In this document: in pieces, positions 43,109-54,400 of the stretch
How the letters are laid out: every line of letters starts with the position of its first letter
Position numbering within the stretch: the first letter of the stretch is position 1
Source: Karalla daura
Taxonomy: Eukaryota; Chordata; Actinopteri; Chaetodontiformes; Leiognathidae
NCBI GenBank assembly: GCA_029224185.1
Contig: CM055190.1
Location: 22,097,386-22,161,385 of the forward strand
Reading direction: 5' to 3'
Length of the DNA stretch: 64,000 nucleotides
Translations under genes and position numbers: made by a program
Notes under the pieces: model-generated
The model's database searches: none
Seen by the model: the letters and a program-made list of their open reading frames with translations, nothing else
Told to the model about the DNA's origin: nothing

Positions 43109-43250
<142 letters not shown>

Positions 43251-43589
43251 TCGTCAGACAGCTATACATTTTAATATAATCTATGTTTAAAGGTATCATA
43301 TTTAATGCTGTAAACATGTGACGTGTATGGGAAAGCACTGTACAAAGTGTTCTGTTTAGCCTGATGGATATAACGTTGAACATAACTTCCAGCGCCCCCT
43401 GGTGGTCAGACTGAAGCAGTGCAGCCCACACTGCATCAAAAACTCCCTCATCAGACGACTCATTCAACTATTTACACCCACACATCGGCATCAGCGTTTT
43501 CTTCTAAGAGACCTTCAAACACCCGGAGCACAGGCGTTGCAGAAGACGGAAGCGTGGGGTGGAGTGACTTTTTCTGGGGGCAGGGGCGA

Positions 43590-43625
43590 TCACATGAACC
43601 GCGTGCATGTGACGAGCTCACGTGA
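43590..43625 (+). promoter_or_regulatory. Cluster of CLEAR/TFEB-like E-boxes upstream of cathepsin B
   Basis: Three closely spaced E-box-type sites occur: TCACATGA (43590-43597), CATGTGAC (43606-43613) and the palindrome TCACGTGA (43618-43625). The last matches the core of the CLEAR element GTCACGTGAC bound by TFEB/TFE3/MITF at lysosomal genes. Cathepsin B is an established member of that network in mammals. The sites lie just before the presumed non-coding first exon. Confidence 0.55.
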
Positions 43626-43639
43626 TAGTGGCAATAAAT

Positions 43640-43771
43640 GAACGAGGAGGACGCCTGAGCCTCCCGTCCACCTACTACTACCTGCTGAGAGAGAGAGAGG
43701 AGGGGGGGATACCTGGAGCTGAAGACTCAAGTTCAACCCCAGCAGCTCACAGAAACCAGCAGCACGACTCG
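43640..43771 (+). other. ctsb: Presumed non-coding first exon of cathepsin B
   Basis: The coding exon of ctsb with the start codon begins with a splice acceptor (TTTTTCAG at 46932-46939), so a 5' UTR exon must lie upstream. The best candidate ends at 43771 with donor ACTCG|GTAACG, in a purine-rich segment just downstream of CLEAR-like sites. The start is unknown; no TATA box is obvious. The resulting first intron is about 3.2 kb. Confidence 0.4.
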
Positions 43772-44654
43772 GTAACGGGCGGATTCTCGTCTCCTTATTG
43801 ATTGTTGTTTGTTTGTTAGCATCGAGGCGGCTAGGCTAGCCGCTCGCGCAAACTCACAACAGCTGTGAAGTTGAACTGTTGGTTTCTGCCATTATTGGCT
43901 GACATCCATTGGTTTGCTATGAAATGTATTTTTAGACCCCTGTTGCAGTTATCTGACTGTTAGTTGGTACAGTGCTTGTTTTTCTCTGGTCCTTGGGGCC
44001 AGATTGAAACGGTGGTGATGTAAAGACATGCGCTGATTTATTCAAACATTTGATGTCTATCCACTATCAGGTTATGGTCAATCAAATACATCGCCAGCGG
44101 TAGGAGAAAGTCCTGAACTCAATACCTTAGCTTTAAAAATAAATCTGAAACTCGATTCTAGGACTCGCATTGCCACAGACAGGGAATAGAAAACGAAACT
44201 CGGTGTAATGCACCATTACTCAGGCATGTGCGTCATCCAGACCAGAGAGACGGATTTTATTGAATTATACGTATTTATATGTCAGCTAGCTGTAGATGAC
44301 AGCGGGGCTCGATGTAGGGGAGTGATACTGGGTTAGATCAAGTCAAATGAAAGTGCATCTCAGCAGCACAGTGTGAGTGAACCAATAAGGAAGTGTGTTC
44401 CTCTGGGAACAAAGCAGGTAGATTTACACAACTGGTGTACATGAACAAACTTGTTCATGTTGGGTTTTTTTTTTTTTTTGGTAACGGTGTCTCAAAATTT
44501 GGTCCCATAGAGGGACATGTTGTACAATGGGAAGGATAGACAGGCTGATTTTGTTTCATATTGTTTGGACCTTACTTCAAAGCCGATTGATACCAAGCAG
44601 TGAGTTTAAGCTGTGGGTAAACAACTGGAATCACTGTTGATCAGTGGACCTAAT

Positions 44655-44905
44655 CTTAATGTGGTTTGAGCTGTTGCCTCACACCAAGAAGGTGCTAGGT
44701 TCTCCTGGTCAGATCAGACTGAACGTTTCTGTGTGTTTACATGGCGTTTCTCTTCTCCCACAGTCCAAAAGCATGCGTTGAGGTCAATTGGAAACTCAAT
44801 TACTCCCCAGGACTGAGTGTGAGACCTGTCAAGTGTGGGATAAGCTCCAACAGACCCAGACAACGCTGTTAAGATAAAATTCATGAGATAATGAATGGAT
44901 AGCCA
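44655..44905 (+). repeat. Degraded common teleost interspersed repeat (ctsb intron 1)
   Basis: The order of recognisable blocks matches a very widespread fish repeat: GTGGTTTGAGCTGTTGCCTC, AAGAAGGTGCTAGGTTCTCC, CTCCCACAGTCCAAAAGCATG, GTCAATTGGAAACTC, CTGTCAAGTGTGGGATAAGC, then ATGAATGGATAG. A shorter inverse copy lies at 59640-59820. It is non-coding and old; I cannot name the family with certainty. The rest of the presumed intron 43772-46939 shows no other feature. Confidence 0.6.
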
Positions 44906-46944
44906 TTTCCTGAACTTTAGACCTTGCATCGAAGGCTGTTAACACCGAGCCGTGTTTTCCTGTGAGTTTTAGATGTGGAAAAACAACTCGATCATGACAA
45001 AAAAAAGCCTCTGCTGTATGGACCTGTCATTGGCTGTCATTCGTTAGAAAACACTTGGTGTGTGTGACTCAATTGACTTTCCTGTGTGGCTTTAGCTACT
45101 GACTCACCAGCTTCCTCCAACCACGATAGACCTTTTAATATGACGACCCTTTACCCTTTCAGATGCTCGGCAACAGACCCAAACAGTCGTCTAGCCCTGG
45201 CGGAAAAATTGACATTTTGTCAATGCAGGCTATCCATAATGACTCAGCATCTTCTGAGTGTGAGTCTTGCTTCACCAGCAGGGTTGACAGTGACTGACTT
45301 CAAGCTGATTTTCAAGCTGTTTGACATGCGGGTCATGAGGCTGTGACCTGACTTAGTTCGCCGTCCAGCCAAGCCACCAAGCTCTGGTTATTAGCCTCTG
45401 GACCCCAGGAAGAATAATCGTCCCTAAGGTGAGGACAAATGGGGGATCTATAATATAGTAGAAACCAAACCAAACTGCAGGCCAATGTACAAAACCGTAC
45501 AGAACATTCGGCCATTACATGTAAAACAAAGGTGGCCTCAGTCGAAGCGACACCACTTGATAGCCGAGGTGCTTACTAAAGGCTTGATCAGCGAGTGGGG
45601 TTAGTCACATGCTACTTACGGAGTGTGATTTCAGGGAACAGATGTGACCCTGTGAAGGGGACTTCTCCATTCTCTCTTCTCTCTTTGCGCGATTCGCCTC
45701 TGACGCCTGCTTTTGCCTCCGTCATGTGACAACAAACCAGTTTCACTGGAGTTTGCAGTCTTCTGGGACGGTTGTTCAGTAGACCTTCTGCTTTTTATCT
45801 CTGCATGGAAACTGGACATGCCTAAACAGGTGTGCTAGGGGGGGAAAAAAAGTCACCTGACATTGTGCCAGTGTGAAATCTGTAGTAATGCTAACTACAG
45901 ACCCGGTATTTTTATTCGACTTAAAAAATATATTTATTTATTCGAATTATTACTGCTATTGATAATAATTCTTGAAAGTGTCCCATTGTGGGATATATAA
46001 AGGATATATTCCATTCGTTTATAGTCCTAATGATAATATAGTCCAGAAACAGTGTATTCCACATTGGGTACCCATGACAAGTAGCATTCAGTTTTAGCCG
46101 TTTCATGCTCTTTGCTGATTGAACAGTGAAAACACAGTTGCTCAATGTTTCTGAAGAAAATCAAAATTTCTCACGGTCTCTTCCCGTTCTCCATTTCTCA
46201 AGACCGACCGCTGTCATCCTGCAGCATCCTGGATCCTTTTATATAGTTCCATCTCGCTCTTAAAAGAAGCAAGTGTCTGCACTGGTATCGATTCTACCTG
46301 GGTCGAAACATCCTGCCTATGCTGAGTGCACTCCATCCCTAGATTAGATAGGCTCTAATGTGTGCGTGTGTGTGTGTCTGCGCTTTTTACATTTAATAAT
46401 GTGGTCTCGTACCGAGTATAAGGTCTGACAGGAAGCTTGGATCATTCTAGAGTTCCACTTGCAGGCTGAGTGGGGTGTTTTTTCTCTGAGCATAGAGAAC
46501 TGTGAAGATGTGTGAATCATGCTTTTCAGCAGGAACTGAAACCCATAGGGATCAGTATCAGGACAGCAACAACTTTGCTTTTATACTAGTGAAAGTTGCT
46601 TTAAATTTGAGGAATCGTTGGAGCCAGCGGACTCTGGGTGAAGTGTGTGTGTCTTTTGCTGGTAAAGTATGTCAGACCTCCTGAAAGCTCTCAGACTTGC
46701 ATGACTGAGGATAAGAGGGTTTTCTCTGCCCTCTCTACGCTCTGCATGTGTGACCACTTGGAGATGCATCTTAAATAGCGTTGAGTCAGCTGCCAGCATT
46801 TTTTTATTGTCCTAGTTTTCAAGGTGCTAGTCTTAAGAGGCTGTTCAAAGTAGAGTCCTGCACACTTGGTGTAGCTTTGCCTCCACACAGCATTGCTGTG
46901 AATGTATATGCTTATTTTCCTTTCTCCTGTGTTTTTCAGGCAAC

Positions 46945-49687
46945 ATGTGGCGTGCTGCCTTCCTGTTATTGGCTGCCAGCCTTGCAGTGAGCCTGGCCAG
47001 ACCCCGCCTCAAACCTCTGTCCACTGACATGGTCAACTACATCAATAAGGTCAACACAACCTGGAAGGTGAGGCGAGATTTTCCCCCCTTTCTAACTGTT
47101 TTACATCCTGGATGACACCATCTCTGTTAGTTCGACTGAAGTCTCCCTCCTCTCCCACAGGCCGGGCACAACTTCCACAATGTGGACTACAGTTACATCC
47201 AGAGGCTGTGTGGCACGATGCTGAAGGGACCTAAACTGCCAGTCATGTGAGTCCCTCAATGGGACGGGGCGGCAACTACGTTGTAAAATGAGTCTGCATG
47301 CTGAGATATTTGACTCGACCTGTTTGACCCTGCAGGGTTCAGTATGCAGGAGACATGAAGCTGCCTAAAGCGTTCGACGCCAGAGAGCAGTGGCCCAACT
47401 GTCCCACTCTGAAGGAAATCAGAGACCAGGGCTCCTGTGGATCCTGCTGGGTGAGCTTAAACACTGACTTAAAGGATCCAGTCAGGGAATACATTACTCT
47501 TATAAAAATCATAATCAAATGGTCTGTAATTGTGATGTAGCCTGTTGTTTTTTTTTCTCGTAGGCAAGTCATATTGGATAGAATCTATCCGCTAAATAGT
47601 TAAATGCAAATACTCCCTCCAGTGCTGGGATTAAGGGTTATTTATCAGAGGGATCACACACACACACACACACACACACACCTACCTGTGGTTCCAGCAG
47701 ACGATATTTGTCATGCCCTAGCATGTCTTTCTTGTCTCGCCCACAGGCTTTTGGTGCTGCGGAGGCCATCTCCGACCGTGTGTGCATCCACAGCAATGCC
47801 AAGGTCAGCGTGGAGATCTCCTCAGAGGATCTGCTGACCTGCTGCGACGACTGTGGCATGGGGTGAGTGGCAGCTGTGTGTCTGTTTGATTGTTTGACCC
47901 ATGGCTTAGAGCTCAGTAGCAAAAGTCTGTGTGAAGAGGGCCTCAAGACCTTCGGAAATAGAAACCTCTGTGAATAAGAGATACAAAAGAATCAAAATGT
48001 GCTGGTTCTGTGTGCATAAGGTGAGAAGTGTATTGTGTGATTGGGAAGTTGACAAGCGTATTAAGCCAAATGTCCTTTGACGGTAACATAGAGTGTGCTT
48101 TGTGGCACACGTAAGACAGACGCATTTAATCACAAACCATAGAAAAAAGAAAAAAAAACAATGGAAAACTGTTCTCTGAGCCAGGCACGCATGCAGCTCA
48201 GTGTGCTTTACATTCCACATAAAATTCTAAAAGCTGCTCCACCACATCTGACTCTGGGCTCCACTACCTTGCCCAAGTCGGTCGATTTCAGAGTCCTACC
48301 AGGTTTATATTCTGCTACCAGGTCATCCATGTTTTCTGGACCAAAACCAGCAGCAGAACTTTAAAATCTAGTCTAGAGATGATAACCTCTCCAAAGATGG
48401 ACACACTGACATTTCTCATCGTTTAGATGCAATGGCGGCTACCCCCCAGCTGCTTGGAGGTTCTGGACCACAGATGGACTGGTCTCTGGAGGCCTCTATG
48501 ACTCCCACATCGGTGAGTTTACAGTGTGCGACTCCTACGGGGTTTTCTGTGTTATGTGTGTGGGTGTGGGTGGGTGTGTGTGTGTGTGTGTGGTGTCTGA
48601 AATCCTGAAAGCCTGTGACCCTTGCGTCTACAGGCTGCCGTCCGTACACCATCCCGCCCTGCGAGCACCACGTCAACGGCAGCCGGCCGCCCTGCACTGG
48701 GGAGGGCGGGGACACCCCCCAGTGTGTCTTCAAGTGCGAGGCTGGATACACACCCAACTACAAAGAGGACAAGCACTACGGTAAGGAAAGCAAGAGAAGG
48801 GTGGAGCACAGTCACAGTAGCTCTATGTCTCTGCAGCTTTATGATACAAAAGCAAAAATGGAGGTCTCAGGATTCTTACCTCGACGTGTGCGTTGCAGGT
48901 AAAACATCATACAGCGTGCTGTCAGACGAGCAGCAGATCCAGTTTGAGATCTTCAAGAATGGACCAGTAGAGGGTGCCTTCACAGTCTATGAGGACTTTG
49001 TTATGTACAAATCTGGTAAGAAACATAACAAATAAGACACATTACCTGTACAAGTTGAACTTTATGAAGGATTTAGCTACTTATTTTATTTTTTTTTTAT
49101 CTTGTTTCTGACATCATCTAAGAGACTCTTGTGTCCTCTACCCCCTGTGTCAGGTGTGTATCAGCACGTGTCTGGCTCTCCTGTGGGCGGCCACGCCATC
49201 AAGATCCTGGGCTGGGGAGAGGAGGATGGCGTTCCTTACTGGCTCTGTGCCAACTCCTGGAACACCGACTGGGGAGATAATGGTGAGCAGAAACCTAGAT
49301 TTTCTTCATTTTATGTAATGGACTGCATATTAGATAGTATTTACAGAAATAAACAAAATTGAGGTCTGCGAAAGGTAGTTTTGAAATGGGTATGTTGTGA
49401 GTCAGTCAAGCAGGTAATGTAATACATTGCTGCTTTTAACTAAAATGACATGCAGTGTTATGGTCTTTTTATCATATGTGCGGTTGAGTGCTAGATTTAA
49501 AACTGAATTTCATCCACTCTTGATATTCAGTTTTTGCAGGCATTGTTGAAGGCACATTCCCTGTTTCTTCACCCATCTAACTCTGACATATTGGTGTGTC
49601 TGTCTGATTTCAGGATATTTTAAATTCCTTCGTGGATCAGATCACTGTGGCATCGAGTCTGAGATTGTGGCTGGGATTCCCAAATAA
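46945..49687 (+). CDS. ctsb: Cathepsin B, lysosomal cysteine protease
   Basis: Coding exons: 46945-47067, 47161-47246, 47336-47450, 47747-47862, 48427-48512, 48634-48780, 48899-49015, 49154-49282, 49614-49687, giving 330 residues (human 339). The product is a papain-family (C1A) lysosomal endopeptidase and dipeptidyl carboxypeptidase. A hydrophobic signal peptide (about 1-18) is followed by the propeptide; mature enzyme should start at Leu79 in LPKAFDAREQW. Catalytic residues are intact: Cys107 in GSCGSCWAF, His277 in GGHAIKILGWG and Asn297 in ANSW. The occluding loop that gives cathepsin B its exopeptidase activity is present, with the His187-His188 pair in PPCEHHVNGSRPPC. Every intron is GT-AG with compatible phase. 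The start codon (46945) lies 5 bases into its exon, so the 5' UTR is split. It is probably the ctsba orthologue, but I cannot separate fish paralogues by eye. Confidence 0.97.
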
Positions 49688-50512
49688 GACGAGAAAATGG
49701 TACAGAATGGAAATATAAAGTGTGTCACTAAAACAAACCCGATTTTACTAATTGTTATTCTGTCACCCCCTTGCTCACAAAACACCCCCTTGTATTGCAC
49801 AAAAATATGTACCATCCCAGTAACTCTGTCAGGTTTTGCTTGAACTGAGAACTCTGCTTGTCTCTTCCAGGTATTTAACTGCAGTGTTGTTGCATAATCA
49901 CTAGAGGATGACGCATTCCACTTGCCTGCCCTGGACCTGAGACCACGTTCAGCTGCTTTTAGTCCTGATGGTTAGAGCCCAGTAATCACTGTAAACACAC
50001 ATAATTATCTGGTTTTATTTTGACAATAGACAGAAAAAAACTTGAAAACAACGAAAACTTTATAAGGTTGATTAGTAAATGGATTGTATGACAACCCTGT
50101 GCCTAAGTACAAATCACCACGTTGAGTTATGGTGTTTGTTTTGTAGTCCTCACTGTTTTGGTTATTGAGAGGTTTATTTTTTATCTCAATGCAGATTGTC
50201 ACTGAACAAATTGAATTCGCCATTTATCTTGGTGATGGAAGAGCGAATAAGAAACCACAAATCTGCCTGATGAAGCAGAGGAGGATGATCAGAGCTCTCA
50301 TAGTTGTAATTTTCATGAAAAGGTGTTCCTATGTCACAGCTCCATAATGCTCGGCTGCACGGTTATAATTGTTGCTGTTTTTAAACTCAGATTATCAGTT
50401 TCACTTTAAGAAATATGATTGATAGGACTGTTTTTATTGTCTGGCTGTGTCAAACTAAATAATTGATACATAGCTGTTTTGAATTGAATAAAACTGTTTG
50501 ATTTCCAGTTTT
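49688..50512 (+). other. ctsb: 3' UTR of cathepsin B with polyadenylation signal
   Basis: Non-coding sequence follows the TAA stop (49685-49687). A consensus AATAAA at 50487-50492, followed about 20 bases later by a T/GT-rich stretch, is the likely polyadenylation site. Confidence 0.65.
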
Positions 50513-51345
50513 GTGTCATTCTTCTTGAATGTGTGTGCTGGTCTTTAAAACACTTTGTGTGACTGACAATGATATTCAGGCCATAATGTGACCAGTGGTA
50601 TGCTTCTGCTGTTTCCAGATTTTTATTTATTTATTTTTTTATTTGAAATATTATAATTATTTAATTGATATTATCTTTTTATTGTCTTTCCAGACAGAGC
50701 AAATAAATAATGATACAACCTACAGCAATTTGCAAAGTCATTGCAGCTTGTTATCAGGTGCCTAAGTGTGATGGACAGCAGTTTTCATTAGGGAAGCCCA
50801 GACGCTCTGGGACGATCCTAAGGACTGTAATTTCAGCATCTCCCAGTAGACTACATTCTTAGTGCACGATTTTCTGTTATCTGAGCAAAAGTAAAGGGGA
50901 AGGTTGTACATATTTCCTGGACAAGCTTTAATTGGGGACAAATATTAAATATTTAATGCTCTTTTGAATGCAGAGCATGTAAAATGTAGTAAAATATAAA
51001 CATAAGAGCTCATCCCACTCCCATTTCCGCCTTGCTGTCAGCAAAACAAACAACCCCCCTTCATTCAAAATTTGGAGGTGCTCGTTTTGGCCACAGGCGC
51101 TCCACTATTATCGTGCTCGAGCGGCGGTTTTCCGGTCAAAAGTCACATACGAAGCCTCTTTCCTCAAACAACATAAACGAACCTGGCTGCGAAATATCAG
51201 TGTGTGTATACTTGTTTAATTGATGTGATTATGGTTATGAGCAGTGGTCACGAGGCTGCTAAGATAATGGCAGAGACAATTAGCGGGGGGGTGAGGACAC
51301 CTGGGACACTCCGGTCCACAACTCAAACGCACCCTCTGACCCGCG
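50513..51345. other. Intergenic region between ctsb and adpgk
   Basis: AT-rich on the left and GC-rich from about 51240 as it approaches the adpgk promoter. No exon, RNA gene or preserved repeat was recognised. Confidence 0.6.
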
Positions 51346-51352
51346 GCTTCTG

Positions 51353-51371
51353 ATTGGTCGAGCGGGCGGGG
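51353..51371 (+). promoter_or_regulatory. Inverted CCAAT box and GC box, proximal adpgk promoter
   Basis: ATTGG (reverse of CCAAT) at 51353-51357 is followed by GGGCGGGGT at 51364-51372, a typical Sp1-type GC box. Both lie 60-80 bases before the start codon in a CpG-rich stretch without a TATA box, as expected for a housekeeping promoter. Confidence 0.5.
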
Positions 51372-51430
51372 TGTGCTTGTTCTCCCTCGCGGTGTGTGCC
51401 TCCGTGGCTCCGCTGGTTCAGTCGCCAACG

Positions 51431-54400
51431 ATGGAGGGGGGTGGCAGGGGTACCTGGGTGAAATACGGGCCCGTTGTGTCTCTGTTCGTGGTTCTTCTGG
51501 CGCTATGGTTCCGGACGCCCCAGGACGCGGAGCTGGACGGGCGGCTGGACACGGTGCTGTCCTCTCTGCTCCGGGCGGAGCGTAAAGTCGGGATGAACGA
51601 CGTCGCCAGACCGAGAGTAGCTGTGGGTGAGTGGGAGCTGCTAATGCCACCTAGCTGCTCTAATACTAGGGCTTTATTGGAGGATCTGGGGCACTGCTCG
51701 ATTAGTTATGGGACGAAATGCACCACCATAAGATGGCATCATGCCGATAAACACTTTAAATCAACTTACTTTAGAATTAAGACTAATATTAGGGTTAAAT
51801 TTAAGTGTGTGCTATCCATATGCACCCTAACATGATGCACCACGGTTCATGTAGTGTTGCCTTGAAACTATTTGGTGTGGACAAGGGGTTTTTCTGTTTA
51901 TTCGAGTTCACAGAGTAACAGTGATGTGGTCTGTCAGGCGGAGCCAGGTGACCCAGGATCATATTCACTGCTGCCAAAGCAGTTCAGTGTGGTTCAGATG
52001 ATCTACAGATCTACAGATCCCTTCTTTCGGATCAGCATTTAGTGTATATCCTAGCTGGGACAGTGTGCCTGAGCAGGACACCCTGCAGGACAGGACAGAC
52101 CTGCCTGGAGCTGATAAGGGGTAAAAGGCAAATTCATGGAAATAAGGGCCAGATGATGGCAGATGGCATCGTTCGATCTCCTGATACATGATATAAGTAT
52201 GGTGCACCGCTGCTGTAATAGCAATATACCAGCGCTGTCATTTAAAGGGGGCCAAGAATGAACAACCACATTTTATCTTGATTTTGTTTCTGACATTTGA
52301 ATATTGAAATGGCAGCTAAAAACAGGCAAATCTGGACTGAGATACTCCACTTAGTTTGGGAAAAAGTCACAAAGCTCAACTGTTAAGATGCAGTGTGAAG
52401 TCTCATGATCATCCCTGTGAGTGGCAGGAAAGGCAGCTAATCATTGTAAGGCCTGCATGTGGTTGCCAGATAGCACTAAAGAGCAAGGGGAAATACTTCA
52501 TTCAACCATAGGTCTAGGTCTCTTTGAATGAATAATCTGGTTAAACAAGCTCTAAGTGTTTGGTCTCTACTGGGTTGATTAGCTTTATTCCAGGGTGGAA
52601 TTCCTCACCTGAAGATAACCATCAGGCAGGGCTCAGTAAACAGCTCAACTCTATCCCTTGTCTGTCATGATCTAATCCTAAAGTCTTGTCCTTTGACCAA
52701 GATTCAGACACGGTACAAAAAGTAGTCGTCGTCATATCTCTCCAACCTTTACCCAGGTTCATCCACAGAAGCAGCCACAGTGAACTGATTATTATTGAGA
52801 ATTAGATGTGAGAATGTCACATGACGGCATGGTTACATAATGGTGACAGAGTCTAATCATATTGTGTTGTTAAGCTTCAGGTGGGGAGATGGTGTTGGTT
52901 CAAGAAAATGCACAAGCAGAGAAGTATGAAAACGGAAAATATGACTGCTGTTAAGACTTAGACGCAGTCACAAAAAGGAAACAGACTGGGGGCCAGCTAG
53001 TTTCGGACCAAGTAAATCTATACATCCGTTACCATTGTACTGTACCGCTTTGGTGCAGCATATATTCAATGCACAATCATCACTTTAAAAAGTGATGACT
53101 GCATATATGTATATATATGGTTTTCTTGCTTCTCTTTCCCAGGAAGGAAGTTGCTCCTGTAGCACAGGAATGCTATTGAACAGTGCACTGGCTTTTGTTC
53201 AGACTTGACAGAGACCGCCTGCAGATGAAAGCTATGCATTGCCGATGCCTGATCCAGGAGCTAACAGTCGAATCAACATGTCTGATCACCCGAGCAGCCA
53301 CAGTGGCAGCACACCGAGTGGAATTTCCCTCTCCACCTTTCTCTCCGCTCTGACAATCCGTCTCCTTTTCTCACTGTTTGATCCTCTTGTCCTGACTGAC
53401 TGTACTACTTTACAGTCAGTCATACTCCCCAGTAAGCTCATATACACCTTTGTTTTCTTTTTCCTGCTCCACAGGTTTTGGGGGTTGCGTCGACCTGATT
53501 GTGGATGGAGTATCATTGCTCAACAAGATCGGCCTCCGGCCCACGGATCAGCCCCTACATCACAACTACATAGAAAATGAAGCTCAGCTGGCTCAGAGCT
53601 TCGCCTACTTCTTTGCCCCCGGGGCTGCAGCAGAGTGAGTGTGTGTCTAGTAAAAGTCCTACAAAGTTTGGATGTTCTGTAAAAGATAAACAGAGTGGAC
53701 TCGTTTGCAAGCGGTATGTTTCCTGGAGCTCCCGTGGTAGCATCACCTGTTGCCAGTGAGCCTGTTTGCCTTGTGAAATGTCCACCAGCCACTCAGTTTC
53801 TCCTGCTCACTTCCAACATGTTGCTGGCATCACGAAACGGCAGACAACCTGCCACGTTCTGTTGACACAGCATCAGGACATTTCCTGAATCCAGGTTGTG
53901 GTTGTGATCTCTCTCTACAGGGCATTTGTCTTTCATTCACACTTTGTCAATATTAACACATCGAGCCAGTTCTAAATATTCGTGACTGGCAAACTGATTT
54001 TTTTTATAGTTTTATTTTCCTGTTTATATACAAGGCGTGCCTAAGTGTGTTTGTTTAGCGATAGTGCGTGTCTGATTTGAAAGCTGCTTGAAAGCACCTC
54101 TGCAGTGCTGAGTCACTATCTCCTTCTCAGGCTCCTTGAACAAACACACACATTTCACCATGCAGGTGTTGGGAGTTAACCCTCAATACACCCTAGAAAT
54201 ACAACCACACGGTTTGAGCAGCGTAACAAACATAGACTAATTTGCTCATTAGCTCTCTGCATTCACTACTCTCACCATTTTATCCATTGGTTATCCGTAG
54301 CGATACTGCTGAACTCCGCTTTTCTCTCGTTCTGTGGTGACTGCTCTCACTCAGGCTGCAGGGTCTCTAACTCTGTTCATTGTCTGGAATTAACATGCAA

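Noticed and set aside
51371..51430. Upstream start for adpgk at GTG 51371
   Set aside because: The ORF extends upstream only by non-ATG initiation; the ATG at 51431 is the first and fits the CCAAT/GC-box position.
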